Shown here one piece after another: positions 1 through 8,940 of a stretch of DNA of 64,000 nucleotides. The translations under genes were made by a program, and so were the position numbers. The stretch spans positions 186,001 through 250,000 of the forward strand of contig CAWJXA010000005.1 in assembly GCA_963846715.1 (NCBI GenBank), read 5' to 3'. Under the pieces are notes generated by a model. That model searched no databases. It saw only the letters and a program-made list of their open reading frames with translations, and had not been told where the DNA came from. This DNA comes from Bog-257 sp963846715. Its GTDB lineage: Bacteria > Acidobacteriota > Terriglobia > Terriglobales > Acidobacteriaceae. The stretch's first letter is position 1, and the number at the start of each line of letters is the position of its first letter.

Positions 1-166
1 CGCCTGAGATGCCGAAATTGGTGTTTGTAGTTGCTCGCCCCGTTTGTAGACTCTCGGGTGTCTCGGAACCCGGTCCAGCATAATCGGGTCAGATCGACCC
101 CGTTTAGCGCGCCGCCGCAGAAATAACGCTAACAATCGAAATCGCAGGCTGGGTAATCTAATCCAC

Positions 167-1276
167 ATGCGTATACCGAAACGCCTCTTCGGATTTATTG
201 CCATTGTCCAGGGTGTTCTTTTCCTGGTGCATTTTCTCTTCTATGAGACGTGGACCTTTTCGAACCCAGGCACCCAGGGGACGCTGTGGATCCAACTGCT
301 TCTTGGCCTCTTGTCGGTGAGCTTTGTTGCGTCTTCGTTACTTGCCTTTCGCTATACCAACGCTGTGGTGCGCGTATTTTATCGGGCCGCCGCGGTTTGG
401 GTGGGTCTGGTGAGCTTTCTCTTCCTGGCTACGCTTTTCTCGTGGACCATTTTCGGAGTTGCGCGGCTGGTTGGGCTCGAAGTTCCCTCTCATCGGGCAG
501 TCGAAGTGCTGTACTCTGCCGGCGCACTGGCCGGACTGTACGGGGTTTTCAACGCAAGCTGGACGCGAATCACGCGCATGACGGTGCGTCTGGCGAACTT
601 GCCCGAGGCATGGCGCGGGCGGACCGCGGCATTGATCAGCGACCTGCATCTGGGACACGTGCGTAATGGCAGCTTCTTGCGGCGTATGGTTGCCAAAATT
701 TCGAAGGAAGAGCCGGACTTGATTTTTATTGCCGGCGATTTGTTTGACGGCACCGCTATCGACGCCGGGCGAGCAGCTGAGCCGCTGAACCAACTGACGG
801 CTCCGCATGGCGTATATTTTGTGGCGGGAAACCACGAGCAATTTGGCGACGATAGCAGATATTTGCAGGCCGTCGCGGCAACCGGCGTCCGCGTCCTTAG
901 CAATGAGAAGGTAGAAGCGGACGGCCTGCAGATTATTGGCGTACCCTACCGAAGCGCGACTCAGGACGGGCATCTTGCGTCGGTACTGCATGGCATCGGC
1001 GTGGATCGCGGTCGCGCCAGCATCCTCTTGACGCACGCACCCGACCGTCCGGAAATCGCTGAGGCGGCTGGCGTTTCTTTGCAACTCTCAGGCCACACTC
1101 ACCTCGGGCAGTTCATTCCCTGGAGTTGGATGGCGCAACGAATTTACCGACAGTTTGTGTACGGCTTGAGCCGGATCGGCAAGATGCAGGTCTTTACCTC
1201 CAGCGGAGCTGGAACGTGGGGACCGCCGCTGCGGCTCGGCTCCAATCCTGAGATTGTGGTGCTTGAGTTTCAGTAA
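167..1276 (+). CDS. Membrane-anchored metallophosphoesterase (YkuE/YaeI-like)
   Basis: Calcineurin-like phosphoesterase of 369 residues. The first ~130 residues hold about four hydrophobic segments, so the enzyme is anchored in the inner membrane. The catalytic domain shows the metal-binding blocks in order: SDLHLGH near residue 157, AGDLFDG near 189, AGNHEQF near 221, THAPD near 290 and SGHTHLGQ near 308. These ligand a two-metal centre that hydrolyses phosphoesters. YkuE/YaeI relatives act on envelope lipids or nucleotides, but the substrate here cannot be read. The ATG start fits the hydrophobic N-terminus. A YdcF-like gene follows 39 bp downstream on the same strand, a likely two-gene envelope unit. 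Confidence 0.9.
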   Translation: MRIPKRLFGFIAIVQGVLFLVHFLFYETWTFSNPGTQGTLWIQLLLGLLSVSFVASSLLAFRYTNAVVRVFYRAAAVWVGLVSFLFLATLFSWTIFGVARLVGLEVPSHRAVEVLYSAGALAGLYGVFNASWTRITRMTVRLANLPEAWRGRTAALISDLHLGHVRNGSFLRRMVAKISKEEPDLIFIAGDLFDGTAIDAGRAAEPLNQLTAPHGVYFVAGNHEQFGDDSRYLQAVAATGVRVLSNEKVEADGLQIIGVPYRSATQDGHLASVLHGIGVDRGRASILLTHAPDRPEIAEAAGVSLQLSGHTHLGQFIPWSWMAQRIYRQFVYGLSRIGKMQVFTSSGAGTWGPPLRLGSNPEIVVLEFQ

Positions 1277-1315
1277 GACTCGCGTTAGGCCCTGTCCCTG
1301 AATTACAAAGGAAGC

Positions 1316-1903
1316 ATGAAACGCCTTGTCGCGGGTGTGGTCATTGCTGCCGCCATCATCTTCCTGGTTATTCGATCGGGGGCGTACTTGGTTGTCGATC
1401 GCCCCGAGAAGTCCGACGTCATTGTGGTGCTTGGGGGAGACAACAACGACGTCCGTTATTGGCGGTCCATCGAATTGCTGCGCGCAGGCTATGGCCACCA
1501 GATGATCATAGACGCAAGCGCCCAACTCATCTGGGGACGCACCTATGCAGAACATGCGGCAGACTTCGCCGCCCGAACGGCGGGAGAACTTGCTCCCCAA
1601 ATCAGCGTGTGTACCATAAAATACGATTCAACGCTCCTCGAGACAGCCGATCTGAGTGAATGTCTGGCGCGAGTGCAACCAACGCCGCGCACGGCCTTGA
1701 TTGTCACGAATGATTACCACACCCGGCGCGCCCTTTCCATCTTAAGTAAGTGCCTGCCTCAGTATCGCTGGTCTGTGGCTGCAGCCCACGACGACTACTC
1801 CTTCGGACAACCGTGGTGGGAGAGGCGCGAGTGGGCCAAGATCAACCTTACCGAATGGCAAAAATTGCTCTGGTGGGAGATGTGGGATCGCTGGCGAAGT
1901 TGA
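1316..1903 (+). CDS. YdcF/SanA-like DUF218 protein
   Basis: Protein of 195 residues with one N-terminal membrane segment followed by a DUF218 (YdcF/ElyC/SanA) domain. The domain starts with the typical nucleotide-fold block SDVIVVLGGD, and later shows TALIVTNDYHTRRA, matching the conserved serine/threonine-histidine-arginine block of the family. ElyC and SanA relatives act in envelope or undecaprenyl-phosphate metabolism; the exact role here is unknown. GGAAGC lies just before the ATG. It follows the metallophosphoesterase closely, so co-transcription is likely. Confidence 0.8.
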   Translation: MKRLVAGVVIAAAIIFLVIRSGAYLVVDRPEKSDVIVVLGGDNNDVRYWRSIELLRAGYGHQMIIDASAQLIWGRTYAEHAADFAARTAGELAPQISVCTIKYDSTLLETADLSECLARVQPTPRTALIVTNDYHTRRALSILSKCLPQYRWSVAAAHDDYSFGQPWWERREWAKINLTEWQKLLWWEMWDRWRS

Positions 1904-2017
1904 TTGCTCACCCCGCTTCGGCCGTTCATTCTCGCGGTCTGTGTTTGGTTGATCCTCTCTCTAGGTGTCCTTACCCATCAGGTGTTCGTCCGCACCCAAC
2001 TCGCCTGAGTGCTCCGG

Positions 2018-2030
2018 TACAATAGCCACC
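2018..2030 (+). promoter_or_regulatory. -10 box abutting a GTG start; possible leaderless mRNA
   Basis: TACAAT at 2018-2023 lies only seven bases before the GTG at 2031, and no Shine-Dalgarno sequence is visible. This is the arrangement of a leaderless transcript beginning at or next to the start codon. No good -35 was found. Confidence 0.4.
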
Positions 2031-2735
2031 GTGCCGGAATCCACAACGACAATTGCGCAGATATTGGGGAAAGTTCCTATTTTCTCTGGACTGGAAGAAA
2101 ACGAGTTGGGTTTTCTGGCCCAACGTGCGGTGCAGCGTCATTACTCGGCGGGCGAGATCGTTTTTACCGAAGGCGAGCCTTGTTCTGGACTCTATGTCGT
2201 CGAGTCCGGCCATGTCCGAATTTTCAAAAGCTCGGTCAGCGGGCGCGAGCAAGTGCTCAGCATTGATGGACCGGGCAGTTCTATAGCTGAGCTCCCTGTA
2301 TTTGATGAAGGGAACTATCCCGCGTCAGTGGCGGCGATCGACGACGCTACGCTGCTTTTTGTGAGCAAGCAGAATTTTCAGGCATTGTGTCTCGCTCACC
2401 CCCAGGTTGCATTGAAAGTCCTGCGGGTCGTGGGTGCTCGCCTACGGCGCCTGGTTGGCATTATCGAAGAACTCTCCTTTACTACTGTGCGTCACCGATT
2501 GGCTGCCTTCCTCTTACGTCTCGCCCAAAAGGAAGGTAAACGCGCTGCTGAAGGCGTCGAGGTTACGCTGCCGGTGAGCAACCAGGAATTGGCATCGCAG
2601 ATTGGCACGGTGCGCGAGCTTGTCTCCCGCAACTTCTCCCGCCTACAGGCGGAAGGAATGCTCAAAATAGATGGCCGCAGCGTGACTATCTGTAATTTGA
2701 AAGCGTTGGAAGCCGAAACACAATCTGCTGAGTGA
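2031..2735 (+). CDS. Crp/Fnr family transcriptional regulator
   Basis: About 234 residues from GTG 2031 (a GTG at 1965 would add an unlikely 22-residue leader). The N-terminal cyclic-nucleotide-binding-type beta-barrel begins at KVPIFSGLEENEL and includes the GEIVFTEGEP turn. A long dimerisation helix follows, then a Crp-type winged helix with SNQELASQIGTVRELVSRNFSRL as the recognition region. The FNR cysteine cluster is missing, so this is not an oxygen-sensing [4Fe-4S] FNR; a Dnr-like NO sensor or another effector is possible. The next gene encodes an iron-sulfur repair protein, a common partner of NO-responsive Crp/Fnr proteins, which supports but does not prove that role. Confidence 0.85.
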   Translation: MPESTTTIAQILGKVPIFSGLEENELGFLAQRAVQRHYSAGEIVFTEGEPCSGLYVVESGHVRIFKSSVSGREQVLSIDGPGSSIAELPVFDEGNYPASVAAIDDATLLFVSKQNFQALCLAHPQVALKVLRVVGARLRRLVGIIEELSFTTVRHRLAAFLLRLAQKEGKRAAEGVEVTLPVSNQELASQIGTVRELVSRNFSRLQAEGMLKIDGRSVTICNLKALEAETQSAE

Positions 2736-2927
2736 CTCTCAAGAAACTCAAGTCTCATTCCTTGTATCTGCATCCGTGGATTCACCCTCCATCTGGTGAA
2801 TGGTTATCGCTTACCAGCATTCGTCATGGCCGTGACCAAAGTCATCGTCAGGTCGCGGCCGCTCAATTAACTTCGGAATATTAACGCGGCCGCTAAACCA
2901 TAGATTCAGGCCGCGCCGGAGGATCCG

Positions 2928-3653
2928 ATGAGCGTAACCACTGAGAAGACTGTGCGGGAATTGGCTCTGGAAAACCATGCCGCAACCCGTGTTTTTGAGA
3001 AGCTGGGCATCGATTACTGCTGCGGTGGTAGTCAGTCCCTCGAACAGGCCTGCCACGCGGCTGGCCTGCCCATAGACCAGGTGCTGGACGCGCTGGAGGA
3101 GGCGGAGCGGGCATCTCAACCGGTTGGGAAAGACCGCGATTGGCAGCAGGAGGCCCTGGCCGACTTAGTTGCGCATATCACCAGCACTCACCACAAGTAC
3201 ACTCGCGAGGAGATTGCGCGGCTAGTTCCGCTCCTCGATAGAGTCGGCTCCGTGCATGGCAAGAACCACCCCGAACTGCAGTCCATCCAAGCCAGCTTCC
3301 GCGGTCTTGCCGACGAGTTGACTATGCACCTAATGAAGGAAGAGATGATGCTTTTCCCCTACATCGTGCGCATGGAGGAATCAGTCATCCAAAAGGAGCC
3401 CATCCTGCCGCCACCCTTCGGTAGCGTACAAAATCCTGTTTCCATGATGGTGCACGAGCATGATTCCGCCGGAGAGGCGTTGCGCTCCATGCGTCAAGCC
3501 AGCAACGGCTATGCAGTTCCACCCGACGCCTGCGTCAGCTACCAGTCACTGTACAAGGCTTTGGCTGAATTTGAGGCTGATCTGCACCAGCACATTCACC
3601 TGGAGAACAACATCCTGTTTCCCCGTGCGATTGCGATGGAAAAGACGTGCTGA
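2928..3653 (+). CDS. ric: Iron-sulfur cluster repair di-iron protein (Ric/YtfE/ScdA)
   Basis: 241 residues, the usual length for the family. The N-terminal ScdA_N domain shows TVRELALENHAATRVFEKLG followed by the IDYCCGG cysteine motif. A hemerythrin-like four-helix domain follows, with metal-ligand histidines and glutamates in STHHKYTREE, HGKNHPEL, HLMKEEMMLFPY, HEHDSAGEAL and HIHLENNILFPR. Such di-iron proteins repair iron-sulfur clusters damaged by nitric oxide or oxidants in the cytoplasm. GGAGGATCCG lies just ahead of the ATG. The Crp/Fnr regulator gene ends about 190 bp upstream on the same strand and is a candidate controller. Confidence 0.92.
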   Translation: MSVTTEKTVRELALENHAATRVFEKLGIDYCCGGSQSLEQACHAAGLPIDQVLDALEEAERASQPVGKDRDWQQEALADLVAHITSTHHKYTREEIARLVPLLDRVGSVHGKNHPELQSIQASFRGLADELTMHLMKEEMMLFPYIVRMEESVIQKEPILPPPFGSVQNPVSMMVHEHDSAGEALRSMRQASNGYAVPPDACVSYQSLYKALAEFEADLHQHIHLENNILFPRAIAMEKTC

Positions 3654-3743
3654 CCCGAGCCGCGGTCCAGGTCTGCTGGGCGCAAGAAAGGCGAACATTA
3701 AGTCGAAAGGGTACCACGTGAATCGGCCGCCGATATCACTTGG

Positions 3744-5555
3744 CTATCTCGGTTCGTCCGGATTCGATCGTGCTGCTCGCCGTTGGCCGGGACTGGTGGC
3801 ATCAGTGAACTCGTAGGCTGCATTGATCAGTGAAATGTGAGAGAGCGCCTGCGGGAAATTCCCAACCTGCCGTTTCGCCGTGACGTCATATTCTTCAGCG
3901 AGCAGGCCGACATCATTACGCAAGTGAAGTAGACGATCGAACAGGCGCTTAGCGTCTTGACTGCGGCCCAGCATCTTGAGAGCGCTTACCATCCAAAAGC
4001 TACACGCCAGGAACACGCCCTCTCCGGGAGGAAGACCATCGTTTACATTTTCGGTGTTGTAACGCAGCACAAAGCCTTGAGGCATCAAGTGTTTCTCGAT
4101 GGCTTCGATTGTGCCGCGAACTCGTTGGTCTGTGCACGGCAGGAAGCCGACCAACGGAATCAGCAACAGGGAGCCATCCAGTTCGTTCGACCCATAGCTT
4201 TGGGTGAAGCTCCCCAATTTTGGATTGTAGGCCTTTTGGCATATGTCTCGACGCACGTGATCGCGCACCTCTCGCCAGCGCTCCACCTCGCCGCGGAGGC
4301 CGAACTTCTCGGCACTTTGAATGGCGCGGTCGAATGCTACCCACGCCATGACTTTCGAATACGTGAACTGCTTGCGGCCGCTCCGCATTTCCCATATCCC
4401 TTCATCCGGCTGTTCCCAGATTGTTATGAGGTGCTTCGTAAAGGTCTCCAGCAGGGCGGAATCGGTCGGGTTGGGTGGAATTCCGCCTAGGTGAGCATGC
4501 AGCAGAGCATCCGCGACTTCGCCATAAACATCAAGCTGGAGCTGAGTTGACGCTGCATTGCCGATGCGGACCGGTCTTGAATTTTCGTATCCGCAGAGCC
4601 AGTCCACCTCCCACTCCAGCAAGTGGCGTTCTCCACGAATTCCATACATAATCTGTATTTGATCAGGGCTTCCGGCGGCGGCTCGTAGCAACCAGTCTCG
4701 CCATGCGCAGGCCTCTTCGAAGTAGCCGGCCTGCATCAACGCGAGCAGTGTAAATGTGGCATCACGCAGCCAACAGTAGCGGTAATCCCAGTTGCGCTGT
4801 CCTCCCAATTGTTCAGGCAACGACGCGGTTGCGGCGGCGACAATTCCTCCGGTACGACGATAGGTGAGCGCCTCGAGCGTTATCAGCGAACGCTCCACCG
4901 CATTGGCATATTCGCCTTGCAGTTTGGCGCGACTGGTCCACTCAACCCAGAAGTCTGTCGTCTTTTGCAGCGCCTGTTCGGGATCTGTTGGCGCGGGGAC
5001 TTCGTCATAAGACGCGCCGTAGGTAAGCACGAACGGCAACGACTCCCCTTGGTGAATCGTAAATTCGCTCGTCGTTTTCAGATCTTCTCCGCGCAGCGGC
5101 GCAGCGGTCCGCAGCACCACCATATCGGGACCGGCTATTCCCCGGAGGGCACCATCCTCCAAACGCGTCACCCAAGGCACGGAGCGACCGTAATTGAACC
5201 GTAACACTAGCTCCATACGCATTTGAAGGGCCCCTCGGACGCCACGCACAATCCTGATGATGTGGGTGTCGTTGCCCATCACGGGCATAAAATCCAGAAG
5301 GACAACGCATCCATGCTCCCCCTCAAATCTCGTTTCGAGGACAAGTGTGTGATCGAGATAACGTCGCGTACTAGATATTGCTTCTTTCGGCCCTATTGAC
5401 CAGTGGCCATTGTCTTCCGTACCGATGAGAGCTGCAAAACAAGCTGGCGAGGCGAAGTTCGGCCAGCACAGCCAATCGATGGAGCCTTGATTGTTTACCA
5501 AGGCAACCGTTTCTCGGTCCCCGATGATGGCGTAGTCCTCGATACGTGCAGGCAT
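3744..5555 (-). CDS. Glycoside hydrolase family 15 protein (glucoamylase/trehalase type)
   Basis: 603 residues, typical for bacterial GH15. It starts with the family block IEDYAIIGDRETVALVNNQGSIDWLCWP. An N-terminal beta-sandwich of about 200 residues precedes the (alpha/alpha)6 barrel, marked by NWDYRYCWLRDATFTLLAL, VDWLCGYENSRPVRIGNAA, the acid-glutamate region EGIWEMRSG, and the base-glutamate region PPGEGVFLACSFW. The enzyme cleaves alpha-glucosidic bonds; soluble acidobacterial and actinobacterial relatives include trehalases, so trehalose is as likely a substrate as maltodextrin. No signal peptide, so cytoplasmic. All key motifs are intact. Confidence 0.9.
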   Translation of the reverse strand: MPARIEDYAIIGDRETVALVNNQGSIDWLCWPNFASPACFAALIGTEDNGHWSIGPKEAISSTRRYLDHTLVLETRFEGEHGCVVLLDFMPVMGNDTHIIRIVRGVRGALQMRMELVLRFNYGRSVPWVTRLEDGALRGIAGPDMVVLRTAAPLRGEDLKTTSEFTIHQGESLPFVLTYGASYDEVPAPTDPEQALQKTTDFWVEWTSRAKLQGEYANAVERSLITLEALTYRRTGGIVAAATASLPEQLGGQRNWDYRYCWLRDATFTLLALMQAGYFEEACAWRDWLLRAAAGSPDQIQIMYGIRGERHLLEWEVDWLCGYENSRPVRIGNAASTQLQLDVYGEVADALLHAHLGGIPPNPTDSALLETFTKHLITIWEQPDEGIWEMRSGRKQFTYSKVMAWVAFDRAIQSAEKFGLRGEVERWREVRDHVRRDICQKAYNPKLGSFTQSYGSNELDGSLLLIPLVGFLPCTDQRVRGTIEAIEKHLMPQGFVLRYNTENVNDGLPPGEGVFLACSFWMVSALKMLGRSQDAKRLFDRLLHLRNDVGLLAEEYDVTAKRQVGNFPQALSHISLINAAYEFTDATSPGQRRAARSNPDEPR

Positions 5556-5710
5556 ATTAGTCGATGATTATGCTCGATTGACCCATCGGTTGCCAGATTC
5601 TCCGAACGGGAGGCTCGCAACCCTCAGTTCGCCTACCTCGCAGCGACCGCAAAAACAGCAGTTAGCTGAAGCGCCAGAGCCGTAAATATCTTGCACCCGC
5701 TTAGGGACGC

Positions 5711-6334
5711 TCATGATCCAGGGACCTGGGTCTGATGGAGGAAACTCAAGATCGCCAGAACTACCATTTCGTCAGACACCTCGGTATTGATCATGGCGTG
5801 GTAAAGCGAGCGATTAGGCCACTTGACGTGAAAATACTTCTTAATGAAAGAGGCGCGCTCATGATCGACAGTATCGACTAGGGCCGCAGCATCAGCTTCG
5901 GTTTTGCCTTCGGCAACCAGACGCCTCACCTTCTCTCGTCTGCAGGCATACAAGAAAAAGCGTAAGGTATCGTTGCGATCTCGGAGGAAATGTTGGGACC
6001 CCCGTCCAACAATGACGCAGTTCCCCTCGGCTGCCGCCTGCTGGACGACCTGCTCCGAGAACCGGACAATGCTGTCGGCATCCAGCAGAGTCAAGAACTC
6101 ATCGGGGCTGCCTTCATAACTTCCCCGGGCGAAGGACTTGAACAGGCGATAGTAAAGCGGGTCCCGCCGCTCTTCACGTTTGCTTATGTCGGATTGCCGG
6201 CAGTGGGCAAGCCGGGCGATTTCCTGCGTTAGCAGTTGGTCCCACAGTTTCCATCCGAGCCGCTCAGCCAGCGCCTTGGCTATCCCGGCGGCACCGCAGC
6301 CGTATTCGCGCTCAATGGTGACAATTTTAATCAC
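5711..6334 (-). CDS. Cytidylate kinase-like protein
   Basis: 207 residues matching the cytidylate-kinase-like family: it opens with IKIVTIEREYGCGAAGIAKALAERLGWKLWD, in the position of the P-loop, but the classical GxxxxGK lysine is absent, as is usual in this branch. CVIVGRGSQHFL and the lid-like RREKVRRLVAEG are also typical. Family members are predicted nucleotide kinases of unproven substrate and should not be equated with the essential Cmk. It lies between the ClC and GH15 genes on the same strand, with gaps of 216 and 155 bp, so it probably has its own promoter. Confidence 0.75.
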   Translation of the reverse strand: MIKIVTIEREYGCGAAGIAKALAERLGWKLWDQLLTQEIARLAHCRQSDISKREERRDPLYYRLFKSFARGSYEGSPDEFLTLLDADSIVRFSEQVVQQAAAEGNCVIVGRGSQHFLRDRNDTLRFFLYACRREKVRRLVAEGKTEADAAALVDTVDHERASFIKKYFHVKWPNRSLYHAMINTEVSDEMVVLAILSFLHQTQVPGS

Positions 6335-6550
6335 GACCGTAGCAGTATTAGATGCAATTCCTCCCCAGCAGTGTTACCGGAGAAGTGACTACGCTTGCCG
6401 GAAACTGTTTTTAGCTTTCATTAATTTCGCGTCCAGCGTCGCCGGCGTTGGAACGATTCGTGTCCGATTACCTGGCGAGTTCCTCGCAGCGACCATAAGG
6501 ATCACCAGTGCTAGAGAGGAGCTGGCTGCTAACTGTTTCGCAGACTCTGG

Positions 6551-8410
6551 TTACACTGTTTTTGAACGCCGTTGCGATTTGGCGAGCCAGCCGGGCTCCC
6601 GCACGTGCTCCTCTTCCAAGCGGCGCAATCGCGCCGCCAAAACTCCTGAGCGGCCCAGATAGCCGATCACCATCCCCGGATCTTTGCGGCTCACAACGGG
6701 CATCCGCCCCAGACCAGCGCGAAGCATGCGTTCCGCTGCGTCGTATAACACTTCATCAGGATAGGAAACCACCAGATTGCGACTGCCGGCATCCAGCACC
6801 CTCATATTTCCTGATGGGTCCTTCTCGAGAGCCCGCACCAAGTCGCCGCGAGTGATGATTCCGATCAATTTCTCATTTTCATCCACGATGAAAATTCCTT
6901 GATGCTTGCTTACCGCCGGATCGTGCTTGCCAATTCGCTCTGCCAGCTCCCTCACCGCCACCGCCGCTGGAATCGTGTCGAACTCCTTCGACATCGTCTC
7001 GTCCACGCGAACCTGGTGAAGTACGTCAGGCTCGTAGTCCTGTTGGATATGTAGCCCGCGTCGCGCCAGCTTCTCGGTCATGATGGAATACTTGGCATAG
7101 CGCACCGCAATCGCATCGGCAATCACCGTTACCAGCATCAGCGGAAGGACCGAGTTGTAATCGCGAGTAATCTCAAACGCAAAAATAATGAAAGTGAACG
7201 AAGCGCGGGATGCTGCTCCAAAAACAGCACCCATCGCCACCAGGGCAAACGCGCCCGGCGACAGGCCGGCGGCGGGCCAGACGGCGTTCACCACCATCGC
7301 GAACACCGAACCCATCGCGGCGCTGGCCATGAACATAGGAGCCAGTAAACCGCCTGAAGTGCCCGAACCCAAAGAAATCAGCAGCGCCGCCGACTTGAAA
7401 ATCAGCACCGCGAGCAGCAGTCCCAGCAGCATTTTGCCGCTTAGGATGTCAGAGATCGTGTCGTAGCCCACGCCCAGCACACGTGGAACAAAATAACCGA
7501 TGATACCCAGGCCGAGCGCGCCGATCGCCGGCCACCACATGTCGTGGATCGGCAGCTTCTCAAACTGGTCTTCGACCCAGTACAACGCTTTGCTAAATCC
7601 CAGTGCCGCAGCACCACAAAGTAAGCCGAGCAGCAGGTAGAAAGGCAGGGCGCGTGGTAACCCGAAGTTTAGTGTGCCTACCTGAAACATCGGGCCCGGG
7701 CCCATGAGTCGAAAGTGAACACTGGTTGCCAGGGTGCTTGCGATTACCAGCGGAATGAAAGAGCGCGACTTGAACTCGAACAGCAGCAGCTCGATCGCCA
7801 GAATTACTCCGGCGATCGGGGTGCTGAAGGTGGCGGCCATGCCTGCTGCAGCTCCGCAAGCCAGCAGCACTTTGCGTTCGCTGGCCGTCATGTGCATCAA
7901 CTGCCCAATCAGCGAACCGATTGCACCGCCGGTTTGAATGATGGGGCCCTCGGCGCCGAAGGGTCCGCCGGTGCCGATGGCGATCGCCGCCGATACTGGC
8001 TTCAGGATCGCCACCTTGGGCTCGACGCGGCTGCGATTGACCAGCACCGCTTCCATGGCTTCGGGAATACCATGTCCGCGGATTTTGTCCGAGCCATACC
8101 GCGCCATGATGCCGACAATGATGCCGCCAATCACAGGAGTCACGATGACCAACAGGCCCAGATGATTGTCGCGTGCGCTGACGAACGCAAAAGAAATGCG
8201 ATGGTAGAAGAAGAGATTGGTGAATAGCCCGATGAGGTTGTACAAGAGATAGGCGACTACGCCCGCCAGCAACCCAATCAATGCCGCCAGTAGCGACAGC
8301 AGTCCCATCCGGAATTTGGCATCCAGCGGACTGGCTGCTCGGCTTGATTGCTCCGCGGGATACCGCGGGTTCAATCCGTCGGTCCCCAAAGTTTCCGTGT
8401 ACTCTCGCAA
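6551..8410 (-). CDS. ClC-family chloride channel/antiporter with two CBS domains
   Basis: 619 residues. Residues ~30-440 form the multi-helix ClC core with the selectivity-filter blocks RGHGIPEAME, GTGGPFGAEGPIIQTGGAIGS (carrying the gating glutamate) and GTSGGLLAPMF. The C-terminal ~150 residues hold two CBS domains with IFIVDENEKLIGIITRGDL and MPVVSRKDPGMVIGYL, which bind adenine nucleotides and adjust transport. It moves Cl- or another anion, perhaps coupled to protons. The start is TTG, three bases after the MarR stop codon, with AGGG upstream: translational coupling to MarR is likely. An internal ATG at about codon 35 is less likely because it would drop the conserved leader. Confidence 0.92.
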   Translation of the reverse strand: MREYTETLGTDGLNPRYPAEQSSRAASPLDAKFRMGLLSLLAALIGLLAGVVAYLLYNLIGLFTNLFFYHRISFAFVSARDNHLGLLVIVTPVIGGIIVGIMARYGSDKIRGHGIPEAMEAVLVNRSRVEPKVAILKPVSAAIAIGTGGPFGAEGPIIQTGGAIGSLIGQLMHMTASERKVLLACGAAAGMAATFSTPIAGVILAIELLLFEFKSRSFIPLVIASTLATSVHFRLMGPGPMFQVGTLNFGLPRALPFYLLLGLLCGAAALGFSKALYWVEDQFEKLPIHDMWWPAIGALGLGIIGYFVPRVLGVGYDTISDILSGKMLLGLLLAVLIFKSAALLISLGSGTSGGLLAPMFMASAAMGSVFAMVVNAVWPAAGLSPGAFALVAMGAVFGAASRASFTFIIFAFEITRDYNSVLPLMLVTVIADAIAVRYAKYSIMTEKLARRGLHIQQDYEPDVLHQVRVDETMSKEFDTIPAAVAVRELAERIGKHDPAVSKHQGIFIVDENEKLIGIITRGDLVRALEKDPSGNMRVLDAGSRNLVVSYPDEVLYDAAERMLRAGLGRMPVVSRKDPGMVIGYLGRSGVLAARLRRLEEEHVREPGWLAKSQRRSKTV

Positions 8411-8413
8411 CGG

Positions 8414-8890
8414 CTAGCCCTTCCTTACTTTCGCAGCCCTGCGTTTTGGACGAGTGAGGTTGCCGGCCTTGGTGTGGGAGGTGAGTTTGCGCAGGGTCGT
8501 AACCAGCGCTGGAGCTGCGGAACATAACTCCGCTCGTGCATGAAATGTCAGCTGTTCCAGAATTCTCTCGCCTCGCGCGGTCAATTGCACGTGAACCTCG
8601 CGTCGATCCTTCATGCTACGAGTTCTGGTAATGAACCCTTTTTTTGTCAGACGGTCCACTAGTTCGACAGCGCTATGATGCTGTATTTGTAGCCGCTCTG
8701 CCAGGTGGCCAATACAGGGCTCTGCTTCCTCGCCAGCCGCCTTTACCGCCAGCATCAACTGGTGATGCCGGGGCTCAATCCCTGCCTCCCGGGCAGCTTC
8801 CTCAGTAAAACGCAGAAAACAGCGAATCTGGTATCGGAACTCCCCTAGAGCCTCGTAATCCGTATGCGAAAGCCCCTTCTCATGCCTCAT
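8414..8890 (-). CDS. MarR family transcriptional regulator
   Basis: 158 residues. The winged-helix core shows IGHLAERLQIQHHSAVELVDRLTKKGFITR as the recognition helix and KDRREVHVQLTARGERIL as the wing with the conserved DRR motif. The last ~20 residues are basic (KRRAAKVRKG). It is the first gene of a two-gene operon with the ClC transporter, so it is probably an autorepressor that also controls anion transport. The AT-rich direct and inverted repeats right upstream are a good candidate operator. Confidence 0.88.
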   Translation of the reverse strand: MRHEKGLSHTDYEALGEFRYQIRCFLRFTEEAAREAGIEPRHHQLMLAVKAAGEEAEPCIGHLAERLQIQHHSAVELVDRLTKKGFITRTRSMKDRREVHVQLTARGERILEQLTFHARAELCSAAPALVTTLRKLTSHTKAGNLTRPKRRAAKVRKG

Positions 8891-8900
8891 ATATATACCA

Positions 8901-8932
8901 ATACGATATTATCGCATAACGATATTATAGCA
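8901..8932 (-). promoter_or_regulatory. marR-clc promoter with extended -10 and overlapping operator
   Basis: On the minus strand TGCTATAAT (8932-8924) is a consensus extended -10. On the plus strand the nonamer ACGATATTA occurs at 8903-8911 and 8919-8927, a 16-nt period, and TATCG-TTATG-CGATA forms a small inverted repeat between them. The repeats overlap the -10 and the expected transcription start, some 27 nt before the ATG. This fits autorepression by MarR. Confidence 0.6.
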
Positions 8933-8940
8933 GGAGCATA

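Noticed and set aside
7593..8525. 310-codon minus-strand frame overlapping ClC and MarR in another frame
   Set aside because: Overlaps two recognised genes; composition rich in Arg/Ser/His as expected for an out-of-frame reading.
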